Notes: generated by a model not told the origin, from the letters alone. 64,000 bases of DNA from Mytilus galloprovincialis (GCF_965363235.1 NC_134843.1:1488001-1552000), one strand, 5' to 3'. Shown: positions 48,501-55,434, counted from the first letter of the stretch. A program made the numbers and translations.

Positions 48501-50196
48501 TTAGTGTTATATGTTGTGTCTAAAGTACCATTATTTGTCTATTTGTCTTTTTATTTTTTAGCCATAGCGTTGTCAGTTTAATTTCGATTTATGAGTTTGA
48601 CTGTCTCTCTCGTATCTTAAACCGCTCTCTTATTTGCTGTGAAATAAAGGTTCCAAAATTATGTGCATGTCATTCACCCATTTTACCAAACAAGCTATAT
48701 ATATATAAGAAACCAGGTTTAATCCATAATTTTCTTTGTTAGAATTGCATGCATGTTCCAAGCAAGGATTATGACATTTGTTTTGCATTCGCTTGGTGTG
48801 TTTGAACCTTTTATTTTACAATTTCATATGGACTGTGAGTTTTGAATTTCCCTTGGAGTTGGGTGTTATATTTGTTGTACCTTTCATTGTCATAATATTA
48901 ATACCATACATTTTTTTTACATTTTTTCAGACGGGGACTACAAGTTGGCCATATAAATGGACCAGACTATTGTCTGTTACCTAAACATAGAAACGATTTT
49001 AAGAGTAAGAATATTAAAAAACGAAATGCAGAAAAAATGGAAGAAATGAATCTCGGATATCGTAGTAGTCTTGTTTTTAAGAAAATTAATGTAAGTAAAT
49101 ATCTATTACATCTACTTAAAATAACACATACACATAATTACACGTAATTGTACACTAATTCCATCCAGATATAACCAAAAGCAAAACTTCAGGAAGAACA
49201 AATAAATGTGTTATTAATGAAAAAATCAAAATAAGGTACGTTATCACGTGTTTCCAAAACGTTTGCATATAGTCAGTAAAAATACATGTAATTAAGTTAG
49301 ATAATGATGAGGGGGGGGGGGGGGTAATAACGACCTTGACTTCCCATGTAATTAAGTTAGATAATGATGAGGGGGGATTAATAACGACCTTGACTTCCCA
49401 TGTAATTAAGTTAGATAATGATGAGGGGAGGTTAATAACGACCTTGACTTCCCATGTAATTAAGTTAGATAATGATGAGGGGGGGGGGGTTAATAACGAC
49501 CTTGACTTCCCATGTAATTAAGTTAGATAATGATGAGGGGGGATTAATAACGACCTTGACTTCCCATGTAATTAAGTTAAAAATGATTCTGATAAGTTCG
49601 TAGACTGTCACTTTTTTTTTGCCTTCTAGCATTACCTAAGATATTGATTGTCAAAATGCACATCTAGTGCTGAAAAAAAATGTACCGTTTATGTTATTAT
49701 AAGAGTGATTTTCCTTACATGAGGGATTTTTACCCTCTATTGTGTTTTGGGCAAAAATCAAAGAAGATAGAGGGATAGAAAAAATAAACAGACTTAATTA
49801 TCAGCATTACATGATTAAAAAGTAAAATCACAAAAAATACTGAACTCAGAGGAAAATTCAAATCGGAAAGTCCTTAATTTCTTTCGTGAGTTCTATTCTC
49901 GTCTACAATGTAAGAATGTATCAATTGTTGAATATTTATAAAGACCAAGGTTAGCGAAACTTGCTCTTTAGGGCCTCTAAATTTTTTTTTCAATCAAACA
50001 TGATTCTAATAGTATGATAATAATGACTGATTAAACTACTGTTTATTAATCTATTACCTTTTCTTTTTTATTTCAGAATTTAGAGCCATTTCTTATAGGA
50101 CTAGTATTTAGTATAAGTGGTGCCTTATTTATTTTACTTTTAGCTTGTTTAAAATTTAAATCAAGAGTTTTTGTAATCTGCTGGACATTTAAATAA
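18292..50196 (+). CDS. HEXB-like: GH20 beta-N-acetylhexosaminidase, membrane-anchored, 14 coding exons (whole gene model)
   Basis: The predicted enzyme removes terminal beta-linked GlcNAc/GalNAc from glycans, in the lysosome, secretory route or at the cell surface. The joined exons give 719 residues without a stop. Signal peptide about 1-20; GEPWPLP opening the GH20 N-terminal domain at 120-126; DESYSL 225-230; [13 protein letters not shown] 243-255; R280; HWHLVDD 312-318; EFDTPGH 365-371; catalytic D432-E433 in HLGGDEV; W495; WYLD 537-540; [10 protein letters not shown] 572-581; [11 protein letters not shown] 593-603; membrane span about 685-705. Human HEXA/HEXB are about 530-560 residues. 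This protein has a longer N-terminus and an added C-terminal tail with the anchor. D540 matches HEXB, where HEXA has Asn. Exons: 18292-18502, 21632-22099, 24976-25085, 27736-27846, 31205-31306, 32243-32348, 33623-33830, 36589-36693, 38872-38962, 41534-41705, 46402-46492, 47192-47296, 48931-49090, 50077-50196. Confidence 0.93.
19455..19607 (-). mobile_element. hAT-like element, family D
   Basis: CGAAGGCAGATTTAGGG, AATTTGATTGATTGTGTAGG, AATCACTGGAGC, GGGCCCCTTATG, AATTTCTAGATCCGCCACTG. Confidence 0.65.
20124..20180. repeat. Short dispersed mussel repeat
   Basis: GAGAATGGAAATGGGGAATGTG followed by AAAGAGAC and CCCGACCATAG; a second copy is at 20938-21080. Confidence 0.65.
20938..21080. repeat. 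Short dispersed mussel repeat, longer copy
   Basis: GAGAATGGAAATGGGGAATGTG, GTCAAAGAGATAGCAACCCGACC, GAACACATTCGAAGGCCAC and GAGTCTTCAACACAGCGACGAG, in that order. Confidence 0.65.
21632..22099 (+). CDS. HEXB-like: Hexosaminidase exon 2: N-terminal domain
   Basis: Completes residue 71 and codes 72-226 plus one base. It carries GEPWPLP, the hallmark of the GH20 N-terminal domain, NIS and NNT glycosylation sequons, and ends at LQSDES, to be completed as Tyr by exon 3. Donor TCTT|gtacgt was chosen because it restores the conserved DESY. The longer open frame starting at 21553 reads into intron and is not the true start. Confidence 0.88.
22100..24975 (+). other. Intron 2 (about 2.9 kb), mostly satellite
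   Basis: Dominated by the 77-bp array at 22481-24560, followed by about 400 bp of AT-rich sequence and acceptor TTGTTTTCTGTAG. Confidence 0.85.
22481..24560. repeat. 77-bp satellite, about 27 tandem copies
   Basis: The unit runs GTACATAACTTCAGTGCTAC, TCTAGGCAAATGT(tcc/caa)ACTCATCA(c/g), AGGTAATTATGCATTGATC, AAACGGGAATTTT. Starts at 22481, 22558 and 22635 show the period, and 24483 is exactly 26 periods after the first. Variation between units is mainly TCC versus CAA and CAC versus GAG. No spacers, so not a CRISPR-like array. Confidence 0.95.
24976..25085 (+). CDS. HEXB-like: Hexosaminidase exon 3
   Basis: Completes Tyr227 and codes 228-263. It contains [14 protein letters not shown], a conserved GH20 stretch at the border of the N-terminal and catalytic domains. 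Donor CAG|gtaaat; phase 0. Confidence 0.9.
25700..26256. repeat. 42-bp AT-rich tandem repeat, interrupted
   Basis: The unit is close to CATATGTCAAGCTCTATATA plus TGATTGTACATATACAATAT. CATATG steps of 42 bp are clear at 26175 and 26217. A break at about 25986-26044 carries GAGAAAACTAACGG. The Tyr/Ile/Ser-rich frames in it are repeat artefacts. Confidence 0.85.
26267..27460 (+). mobile_element. Helitron/Helentron-like element, family E, copy 1
   Basis: Opens TAGCTCACCTGGCTCAAAGG...GTGAGCTTTTCTC and closes GGTGAGCGACACAGGCTC-TTTA-GAGCCTCTAGT, that is a small hairpin followed by CTAGT. The inside has two units of about 505 bp, each with TCCGGTGACCCGGC, AAGATGGCCGCC and TTTTTGGCTTATAACTC. A 3' hairpin followed by CTAG(T) fits Helitron-type ends; the class is inference. 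Confidence 0.65.
27478..27520 (+). ncRNA. Hammerhead motif in sense orientation in intron 3
   Basis: GCGTCA, CTGATGA, GTC-TTATGTT-GAC, GAAA, CGGCGTC, TGGTGT. The core is intact, but stem III is one base shorter than in the other copies, which may lower activity. Confidence 0.65.
27736..27846 (+). CDS. HEXB-like: Hexosaminidase exon 4: start of the catalytic barrel
   Basis: Codes 264-300. [17 protein letters not shown] contains Arg280, which matches the substrate-binding Arg of human HEXA/HEXB. Donor TTA|gtaagt; phase 0. Confidence 0.92.
28319..31183 (+). mobile_element. Helitron/Helentron-like element, family E, copy 2, with 166-bp satellite core
   Basis: Left end AGCTCACCTGGCCCGAAGGGCCAAGTGAGCT (28324-28354) is a strong inverted repeat, followed by GTCCGTCGTCGTCG repeats. 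Right end GGTGAGCGATACAGGCTC-TTGA-GAGCCTCTAGT. The structure (terminal hairpins, tandem core, no coding) resembles non-autonomous Helentrons such as the bivalve pearl elements, from memory of that family. Confidence 0.7.
28430..31045. repeat. 166-bp satellite, about 16 copies
   Basis: The unit runs GACTTCTTTTAGAGAACC, ACTGAATGGAAT, ATGAATGTTCCTTATG, GGTGCTGACCAAGTGTTG, CCGATCCATCATCC, AAGATGGCCGCC, GGGGACTTAGTTTAACATAG, GACCCTATGGGAAATGC. Open frames of 62 codons on the minus strand recur every 166 bp as a by-product. Confidence 0.95.
31205..31306 (+). CDS. HEXB-like: Hexosaminidase exon 5
   Basis: Codes 301-334, including [17 protein letters not shown] with Asp317-Asp318, which match the pocket aspartates of human enzymes. 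Donor AAG|gtaggt; phase 0. The last 41 bases are duplicated downstream with the donor. Confidence 0.93.
31266..31428. repeat. 82-bp tandem duplication of the exon 5 end and its splice donor
   Basis: TTCCTTACCAGAGTAAAG starts at 31266 and again at 31348. The second copy has GGTAAG|gtatgt in place of GGTAAG|gtaggt. Confidence 0.9.
31307..32242 (+). other. Intron 5 (936 bp)
   Basis: Begins with the duplicated donor block. A minus-strand mix of family A and C fragments lies near 31840-32010. Acceptor TTCATGTTTCAG. Confidence 0.75.
32243..32348 (+). CDS. HEXB-like: Hexosaminidase exon 6
   Basis: Codes 335-369 plus the first base of Gly370. [19 protein letters not shown] is a highly conserved barrel strand. 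Donor CCAG|gtaagt; phase 1. Confidence 0.93.
32336..32830. repeat. 29-bp tandem array derived from the exon 6 splice-donor region
   Basis: The unit is GACACACC(a/t)GGTAAGTTTGG plus TATAAATAT. The first copy is the real exon-intron border; about 16 degenerate copies follow. At least nine carry GTAAGT or GTGAGT (for example near 32526, 32583, 32612, 32729, 32758, 32787). Confidence 0.9.
32349..33622 (+). other. Intron 6 (about 1.3 kb)
   Basis: The first 480 bp is the donor-derived array. The rest is AT-rich, without recognised elements. Confidence 0.8.
33623..33830 (+). CDS. HEXB-like: Hexosaminidase exon 7: catalytic Asp-Glu pair
   Basis: Completes Gly370 and codes 371-438 plus two bases of Trp439. 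[14 protein letters not shown] holds D432-E433, the catalytic pair of substrate-assisted GH20 hydrolysis. His371 completes EFDTPGH. NST at 405-407 is a sequon. Donor TTG|gttagt; phase 2. Confidence 0.94.
34300..34575 (-). repeat. Hammerhead-bearing repeat (family B)
   Basis: Minus-strand order: CATGATCAT-rich tail, then CAATGCTCTTCAACTTCG, ATTCGAGCGTC, hammerhead core, ATCTATGATGAATTTATTG. Confidence 0.75.
34331..34374 (-). ncRNA. Hammerhead motif, core intact, altered stem III
   Basis: Minus strand: GCGTCA, CTGATGA, GTC-TTTTGTG-GAC, GAAA, CCCGCGTC, TGGCGT. One G-to-C change lies in the stem III region. Confidence 0.65.
35487..35763 (+). repeat. Family A element, variant subfamily
   Basis: GCACCTGTCCTAAGTCAGGAATC, GTTGATGTGGTTCATACG, GGGGCCCCTTATAGCTTGCTGTTCGG, GTTGTCTCATTGGCACTCATACC. 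Confidence 0.7.
35779..36310. repeat. 30-bp tandem array, open in several frames
   Basis: The unit is close to CATGGTCTAGAAACCATGAC plus AAGAACAACA. Because 30 is a multiple of 3, frames of 142 and 178 codons (+) and 104 codons (-) stay open. They are repeat artefacts. Related single units lie at about 34605-34700. Confidence 0.9.
36589..36693 (+). CDS. HEXB-like: Hexosaminidase exon 8
   Basis: Completes Trp439 and codes 440-473 plus two bases of Arg474; [14 protein letters not shown] aligns with the region after the catalytic loop. The sequence is less conserved, but phase 2 on both sides fits its neighbours. Donor ATAG|gtaata. Confidence 0.85.
36857..36960. repeat. 52-bp tandem duplication
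   Basis: GTTTGTTTTTTCTCTTTC(t/g)ATTATTGAG(a/t)GCCATTGTTTGTCCTG occurs twice, starts at 36857 and 36909. Confidence 0.85.
37036..38808 (+). mobile_element. Helitron/Helentron-like element, family E, copy 3
   Basis: Same ends as copies 1 and 2: AGCTCACCTGGCCCGAAGGGCC...GTGAGC and GGCTC-TTTA-GAGCCTCTAGT. Three internal units of about 500 bp each contain AAGATGGCCGCC and GGCTTATAACT. Confidence 0.7.
38872..38962 (+). CDS. HEXB-like: Hexosaminidase exon 9
   Basis: Completes Arg474 and codes 475-504. YILWEEAS contains Trp495, matching the pocket Trp in WQEV of human HEXB. Donor AAT|gtaggt; phase 0. Confidence 0.9.
39163..39335 (-). repeat. Family B repeat with a decayed hammerhead
   Basis: On the minus strand the core is CTGATGA...GAA-GAAA, so stem II cannot close, and stem I is disrupted (TTGAGT). 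The ribozyme motif is at about 39201-39244. Confidence 0.7.
39540..39583 (-). ncRNA. Hammerhead ribozyme motif, intact
   Basis: Minus strand: GCGTCA, CTGATGA, GTC-TTATGTA-GAC, GAAA, CGCGCGTC, TGGCGT. Stem I can form six pairs with two G-U. Confidence 0.8.
39899..39942 (-). ncRNA. Hammerhead ribozyme motif, intact
   Basis: Same letters as the copy at 39540-39583, one repeat unit away. Confidence 0.8.
41047..41145 (-). repeat. Family B fragment with a mutated hammerhead
   Basis: Motif at 41079-41122, minus strand. The core reads TTGATGA instead of CTGATGA, a change expected to abolish cleavage. Confidence 0.7.
41534..41705 (+). CDS. HEXB-like: Hexosaminidase exon 10
   Basis: Codes 505-561 plus one base of Asn562. 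[15 protein letters not shown] carries Tyr538 and Asp540 of the substrate pocket; [11 protein letters not shown] follows. Donor ATAA|gtaaga; phase 1. Confidence 0.93.
42384..43138. mobile_element. MITE-like element with long terminal inverted repeats
   Basis: The left end CAGGGGCCTGGTTTTCGAAAGTATC is mirrored perfectly by the right end GATACTTTCGAAAACCAGGCCCCTG. Subterminal TCATAAGA/TCTTATGA palindromes are numerous. CAGGGG ends suggest hAT, but I see no matching 8-bp target duplication (TTAATATC versus TAGTTAAT). No coding. Confidence 0.8.
43755..43850 (-). mobile_element. hAT-like element, family D, partial
   Basis: TCCTGGCCCCCC, GTGGATCACTGAAGCATGACTG, GCGGGCCCCCTCTTAAGCAGTC. Confidence 0.5.
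44835..44878 (+). ncRNA. Broken hammerhead motif (AAAA instead of GAAA)
   Basis: GCGTCA, CTGATGA, GTG-TTTTGTA-GAC, AAAA, CACGCGTC, TGGCAC. The loss of core G12 and damage to stem II predict inactivity. Confidence 0.6.
45590..45840 (-). pseudogene. Family C retroelement fragment with decayed reading frame
   Basis: On the minus strand the frame includes [20 protein letters not shown] and [13 protein letters not shown], closely like the frames at 48186-48497 (+) and 52380-52560 (+). This suggests a common retroelement protein tail. Confidence 0.5.
46402..46492 (+). CDS. HEXB-like: Hexosaminidase exon 11
   Basis: Completes Asn562 and codes 563-591 plus two bases of Trp592. [13 protein letters not shown] carries Trp578 and Glu580 of the pocket. 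Donor ATGTG|gtaagt; phase 2. Later copies of the same donor follow at 46563 and 46633. Confidence 0.93.
46444..46684. repeat. 70-bp tandem repeat of the exon 11 end and its splice donor
   Basis: GAGTGAATATATAACCAGCG starts at 46451, 46521, 46591 and 46661. The first three units each end in AATGTG|gtaagt; the fourth stops after AGCGAGTC. Confidence 0.95.
46493..47191 (+). other. Intron 11 (699 bp)
   Basis: Begins with two further copies of the donor block. Acceptor TTGTTGAATTGACAG. Confidence 0.85.
47192..47296 (+). CDS. HEXB-like: Hexosaminidase exon 12
   Basis: Completes Trp592 and codes 593-626 plus two bases of Arg627. [13 protein letters not shown] matches PRASAVGERLWSS in human [15 protein letters not shown] closes the GH20 domain. 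Donor TGAG|gtaaaa; phase 2. Confidence 0.93.
47297..48930 (+). other. Intron 12 (about 1.6 kb)
   Basis: About 640 bp consist of a family C element carrying an inverted insertion of another family C copy. Confidence 0.75.
48002..48640 (+). mobile_element. Family C retroelement remnant with an inverted insertion
   Basis: CTTGATAGAGGGTTGCTGC at 48003, [13 protein letters not shown] near 48420 and TAGCCATAGCGTTGTCAG near 48560 make one + copy. Between 48106 and 48297 sits a copy in the opposite sense (AGAGGGACGAAAGATACC...AGGTGCTCCGG). The uninterrupted version is at 52240-52700. Confidence 0.65.
48931..49090 (+). CDS. HEXB-like: Hexosaminidase exon 13: linker
   Basis: Completes Arg627 and codes 628-680. 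[14 protein letters not shown] corresponds to the end of human enzymes (RGIAAQPLYAGYC). A lysine-rich stretch follows that has no counterpart in human HEXA/HEXB. Donor AAT|gtaagt; phase 0. Confidence 0.88.
49091..50076 (+). other. Intron 13 (986 bp)
   Basis: Holds a G-run minisatellite, part of a dispersed mussel repeat (49800-49870) and a decayed family E end (GCTCTTTAGGGCCTCTAA near 49960). Confidence 0.8.
49285..49580. repeat. 54-61 bp minisatellite with variable G-run
   Basis: ATGTAATTAAGTTAGATAATG, then a G-run, then TAATAACGACCTTGACTTCCC. Starts at 49285, 49346, 49400, 49454, 49512 and 49566. Unit length varies with the G-run. Confidence 0.9.
50077..50196 (+). CDS. HEXB-like: Hexosaminidase exon 14: membrane anchor and stop
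   Basis: Codes 681-719 and [21 protein letters not shown] and the following ILLLACL form one hydrophobic span (about 685-705), followed by KFKSR, which fits a type I topology with a short cytosolic tail. Acceptor TTTTATTTCAG. Confidence 0.85.
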   Translation, partial: NLEPFLIGLVFSISGALFILLLACLKFKSRVFVICWTFK

Positions 50197-50469
50197 CTTA
50201 TTTTTATATAAATATTTTTATACTTTGTTTTATTTCTACGGCCAGCCAACTTTATATAATAATTGACTCTTGATGAAATTGTTACAATTATTTATTAATG
50301 CCATAGACATGATGCGATTATAAATCATTGTATCAATTGAAATCAAAAATCAACAATTGATTTTTTATAAGATATTTTGTTCCTCTCCAATTTTCTAGAA
50401 TTTGCTCAAGATACTTTTAAACTGCTCCCTGTTTTTAAACTAAATATATGTTATGTTTTTACTCCGAGG
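50197..50469 (+). other. Probable 3' UTR and downstream flank
   Basis: AT-rich. I cannot fix a polyadenylation site; an AATAAA at about 50473 lies at the edge of a dispersed repeat. Confidence 0.3.
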
Positions 50470-50735
50470 AATAATAAAAAAGGAAAGTCCCTAATAAAAT
50501 GGTAAAATCAAAGCTCAAACAAATCAAACGAATGGATAACAACTTTCATATTCCTGACTTGGTACAGGCATTTTCTTAAAAAAAAAATAGAAAATGGTGG
50601 ATTAAACCTGGTTTTGAAGCTAGCTTAACATCTCAGTTGTATGACAGTCGCATCAAATTCCATTATAGCGACAACGATGTGTGAACAAAACAAACAGACA
50701 TAATTAGGTAAAAGCTACTGTTGTTCTAAAGACAA
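50470..50735. repeat. Dispersed mussel repeat, family H
   Basis: AAGTCCCTAATAAAATGGTAAAATC, AACGAATGGATAACAAC, TTCCTGACTTGGTACAGGCA, GAAAATGGTGGATTAAACC, GACAGTCGCATCAAATTCC. A second copy is at 53560-53900 and short parts at 49800 and 51780. Confidence 0.7.
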
Positions 50736-51464
50736 ATTTCCAAAAGGCTTATAAGGGACGCTCTAATCAAAATTTTACAAAAAACTTTATCGAAAGTTAA
50801 CAAAGTAGGAACGTGTGAAACAACAGAAGTTGACAACTGTCGTTCAGTTCACTCCCATGTCAAACAATGAAGACGAAGTTCATTAGAATCCCAAACGAAC
50901 TAACATTATTAAAATACAATAACAAAAGAAGTATATGTAATGTTCATCAAATGTCTGTGAGACTCTTTGGCTAAAAGTAAACGACGAAGTAAAAGTAGAC
51001 CATTATATCTCATTTAAGATTAAATTCGTTACAAGAATTGCCTCCGTACGCTAAGCAGTATTTCTTCCCTTTTATGAAAGAACGCCCTTCTTTGAAAAAT
51101 TATATAATTTTGGTATCCACAAAGAGAAGACGAATATCCAGGGTGATGCACATGCATAGAACGAGACGCTTATTATGTCGATGCACCCGGTATTGGAGTT
51201 TACTCTGGTGTTGTTTGTTACCTAGATTTAAATATTTTTTTTTTTTATTAATCATTTATGTGATTTGAATATCGGTAAATCACTGTTGTCTAAATGTAAG
51301 AGTTCTTTCGCTAAGTAGCTCAGCAGTAATAACAGTATTCAAATTTGTTCGCCGTACGCGGCATTTCGTCTACAAAAGACACATCTGCGTAGCTCTAAAT
51401 AAAACAAATAATAGCCAAATACAAAATTGAAGAGAATTGAAGACCCTAAATAGCAAATAGTTAT
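50736..51464. other. No supported gene
   Basis: A frame at 51038-51268 starts PPYAKQYFFPFMKERPS but has no clear splice sites. A strongly decayed family B piece is at 51340-51440. Confidence 0.35.
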
Positions 51465-51610
51465 CAAAGGTACCAGGCTAATAATGTGATACGCCAGACG
51501 CGCGTTCCGTACCCATAAGACTCATCAGTGACGCCCAAATAAAAAATAGTTAAAAACAAGCCAAACAAGTATAAAATTGAGGAGCATTGAAGATCAAAAA
51601 TTCCAAAAAA
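51465..51610 (-). repeat. Family B repeat with a mutated hammerhead
   Basis: Motif at 51491-51534, minus strand: CTGATGA kept, GAAA changed to GGAA, stem II imperfect. Confidence 0.7.
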
Positions 51611-52229
51611 TTATGCTAAACGTACTGCCAAATATAGCCAAGTTAAATAAATGCAACGGTAGTATACCGCTGTTCAAAAGTCATAAATTGATTCAGAAAA
51701 ATCTGGATTACAAACTAAAACCGAGAAAAACACATTAACTATAAGAGGAAAACAGACTTACTAATTGCATAAAAAACGCCAACATACATAAAACGGACTA
51801 TTTGATAACAACTGCCATATTTCAGACTTGGTTCGTGACATTTTAAGAAAAAATGATGGGTTGAACCCGGTTTTTGTTTGTTATCGAGATTTGAATTGGT
51901 TTTTTTTTTTATTATTTATTGATGTGAACTGAACATCGTTATACCACTGTTGTCTACATTTAAAATTATGGTTTCTCAATAAATAATGCAAATTTAGTGA
52001 ATATGTTGAGATAAAGGATACAACAGATACAGTTAAGTCGGTCTCATATCTTGACTTGCATCTAGAAATTGACAATGAAGGTCGGTTGAAAAACTAAATT
52101 TTACGACAAAAGAGATAATTTCAGCTTCCGAATTTTGAACTTTCCATTTCTATGTAGCAACATTACAGCAGCGCCTGCTTACGGAGTATATATCTCCAAA
52201 TTGATACGATATTCCTATGCTAGTGTTTC

Positions 52230-52700
52230 CTATCATGATTTCCTTGATAGAGGGTTGCTGCTCACAAGGAAGCTATTAAACCAGGAGTTTCAAATGGTGA
52301 AATTGAAAACATCCCTTCGTTAATTTTACGGACGCTATCACCAGTTGGTTGACCGTTACAGAATAACCGTTTTACAGATGATATCGGATATGCTCCTTAT
52401 GTCGTAACGACAATCCACCTCCCATTTCACCACGAATGCGACATATCGAATTAGACTATCTAAAGGGTTTGTAAAAACAGGAGCAACACGACGGGTGCCA
52501 CATGTTGAGCAGGATCTGCTTACCCTTCCGGAGCACTTGAAATCACCCCCAGTTCTTGTGGGATTCGTGTTGCTTTGTCTTTAGTTTTCTATGTTGTGTC
52601 TTGTGTACTGTTATTTGTCTGGTTGTCTTCTTTTTTTTAACCATGGCGTTGTCAGTTTATTTTCGATTTATGAGTTTGACTTGTATCTTATGCCCCTCTT
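52230..52700 (+). pseudogene. Family C retroelement remnant
   Basis: Translates in pieces as [20 protein letters not shown], then ATYRIRLSKGFV, then [15 protein letters not shown], then a non-coding tail with AACCATGGCGTTGTCAG. It looks like the C-terminal end of a retroelement protein plus its 3' UTR. I cannot name the clade with confidence. Confidence 0.5.
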
Positions 52701-53294
52701 TTAAAATTTTGACTAATAAGCTAATTGTAGAAATTAAGCTACGAAATGTATATGCCATATGTTATAATAACCCAATTAATGAGCAGAAAACGAGTGGGAA
52801 TATGATATGAATAAATTGACAAGTTCCATCTTCAAATCATTTTTCCAACCTAAAATTAGACTCACAGCCGAGCAATTCGACGGGCGCTTACACTTCCTTG
52901 GCACCAGAGATCACCCCTAGTTTTGTTTGAACATATTCGAGTGATGTTGCTTGATGAGTGTTGCACTTGGTGCTTATTAATTTTTTAATTCGTGTGTTGT
53001 TTCAACCGGTAATAGTCTTGTCTGTTATTTAACGTAAACATAAGCACGTTTCGATTTCAAAATGTCATATTTCAATGAATAATTAAAAATATCGAGAGCA
53101 AACTTTTGTGGTGGCTAAATGTGAAATCAATAATACAATAAAATTATCAAAATATGACAAAAATGTATTGCAATACTTTTGATCATGCAGAATCGCTATT
53201 GATCCATTTGTTTCAAAAGCGACCATGGCATAGACTAGCGTCCGACTTGTTCGGTGTTGATTATTTTTAGCGATACATTCAAATACCAAATAAA

Positions 53295-53490
53295 TACCGT
53301 TAGTTTTCTCATATGAATAGTTTTACACTACTTTTTCATGTCGGGGCCTATTATAGCTGACTATACGGTATCGAATTTTCTCATTGTTGAAGACCGTGCG
53401 GTTGTCAAAACCTGCTCAAATTCACTCTATTTGAACTTTGGTTGATAATTGTCTCATTGACAATCACACCATACCTCCTTGTGTTTATAT
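53295..53490 (+). repeat. Family A element
   Basis: CCGTTAGTTTTCTCATATG, GGGGCCTATTATAGCTGACTATACGG, ATTGTCTCATTGACAATCACACC. Confidence 0.7.
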
Positions 53491-53559
53491 TCAGAAAACA
53501 ACCTTCTCTAGTCGTTTAAAGTCTATTTTCACGTGACATGGATTATATATCTTATTAAC

Positions 53560-53905
53560 ATTCAAAAAGTAAAATCACAGAAATACTAAACTCAGAGGGA
53601 AATCAAATCGGTAAGTCCATAATCACATGGCAACATCAAATGACAATACACATCAAAAACGAATGGACAACAACTGTTATATTCCTGACTTAGTACAGAC
53701 ATTTTCAAATGTAGAAAATGGTGGATTAAAACCTGGTTTGTCCATGGATTTATGAGTTTTGAACAGCGGCATACTACTGTTGCCTTTATTTATAGCGCTA
53801 AACCTCTCATTCTGTACGATAGTCTCATCAAATTCCGTTATATTTGCAATGATGCTTGAACTAAACAGACACAATAAATAAAACAGTCAAAATACGGGTA
53901 CAGTA
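53560..53905. repeat. Dispersed mussel repeat, family H
   Basis: AAAATCACAGAAATACTAAACTC, GAATGGACAACAACTG, TTCCTGACTTAGTACAGACA, GAAAATGGTGGATTAAAACC, CTCATCAAATTCCGTTATA. Confidence 0.7.
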
Positions 53906-53954
53906 GTCATCATCGTGTAACAATTTAAAACAACTCCCTCCATTATAAGGGTAT

Positions 53955-54250
53955 CGACACGTGATGAGTAGTACACGATTTTACAATACTAACGGACAAG
54001 CCGAAAGGAGCATTCAAACTGTTAACAACATGCTTAAAATTGCGGAGTATAAATACAATTTTTGCTTTCTTTTTGTGATAACATCGTTTGCTTCGGTTAG
54101 AGCCAAACATGACTTTTTATGGGGCGCTAGCTAAGAACATTGATACCAGTTGCTTTGATAAACCTCATCTCTGAATGGGCTAACGTTGGCGAGTTGTTAA
54201 AAAGGGAAGATGAATATAAATTGAAACAAAAACAGGATTATGACGGACAA
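53955..54250 (+). pseudogene. Retrotransposon integrase fragment (Ty3/gypsy-like), decayed
   Basis: SSTRFYNTNGQAERSIQTVNN is the typical NGQ.ER stretch of retroviral-type integrase cores, next to stops and frame changes. No protease or RT portion is adjacent. A simple A-rich AAAAATAAAA run follows at 54250-54300. Confidence 0.6.
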
Positions 54251-54611
54251 CACTTTGCAAAAAATAAAAAATAAAAAAAAATAAAAAAATAAAAAAATAA
54301 ATATTGTGTTTGGGTAAAAGATCAAACAAAACAAGGAACAGTTAAAGCAGAATCAAATAAACCGCGTTTGTATATCATGTTAACTGACGATGGCACTTTT
54401 CAAGTATACCTGAAATTGTTTAAAAATAAAACATATTTGTCAATTTTCTAGTTTCCTAATCTATGGCTGATTTTCTAGTTTCCAAATCCATTGAAGATGT
54501 TCGGCAAATGGAGGACAAGACAATATATATATAACAAATGAGTTGCCTTTAATAAGTTGCTTTCTCAAGAATCATACTTTCTCCAACTGTCAGATATCCA
54601 ACATAAATATA

Positions 54612-54830
54612 GCTAATAGTTATCAAAGGTACGAGGCTTATTATTTAATACGCCAGACTCGCGTTTTGTCTACATAAGAATCATCAGTGACGCTCAGATC
54701 AAATGTTATAAAGCCAAACAAGTACCAAGTTGAAGAGCATTGAGGACCCAAAATTCAAAAAAAAAATGTGCCAAATACGGCTAAGGTAATCTATTCCTGA
54801 GCTAAATACGGTGTACAGAGTTATCAGAAA
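54612..54830 (-). repeat. Family B repeat with a mutated hammerhead
   Basis: Motif at about 54650-54693, minus strand: CTGATGA kept, GAAA changed to AAAA, stem II first base changed. Confidence 0.7.
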
Positions 54831-55434
54831 TAAATGAACGATTTTTAAATTCTCGAGAAGGAATCTTTGAAACAATAGTACAGGCAGTCACTGTAATAAA
54901 GCTGAAGTATTGTAGATTGTATATTAAGAAATTAAAGAGTACCAAAACATTAGAAATAACAGCAAAAAAACATCATATCATTAGAAAAAGTATACAAGAA
55001 AAGCAAAAACCATACCAAAATCAAAGTAAAAACTCTTTCAAGCGAGAGGCAGACGAGGACAAAAACTAAAAGTGTAACAGCACAGCCTAAGGAAAAAGTT
55101 GAAAAAATCAGTTGAGAAAAAAACATCAGATTATAACAAAACAATAATAAACAGATCTGAGGTATAAGGAGAGGTTGAGATCTCACAAAACATGTTAAAT
55201 CCCGCCAAATCTTTGTGCTTGTCAAATATTAGAATGAAATTTATGTAATTTCGTTACGCAATAGACGAAATTAATCTTTTGTTCATGAGTATCAATTTTT
55301 CTTCTGCGTTCAAACAATTTCCCGCACCCTTAAATCAAACATAGGAACAAAAGCTTTCTTTTGGCAGTCATGTTGTTGTAGCTTGTGTGTTTTTGTGAGA
55401 GAAAAAAAAATAGATCCATCCATTTTGCAACATG

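Noticed and set aside
51340..51400. Further hammerhead copy
   Set aside because: The core reads CAGATGTG in place of CTGATGAG and the stems do not close; only decayed repeat remains.
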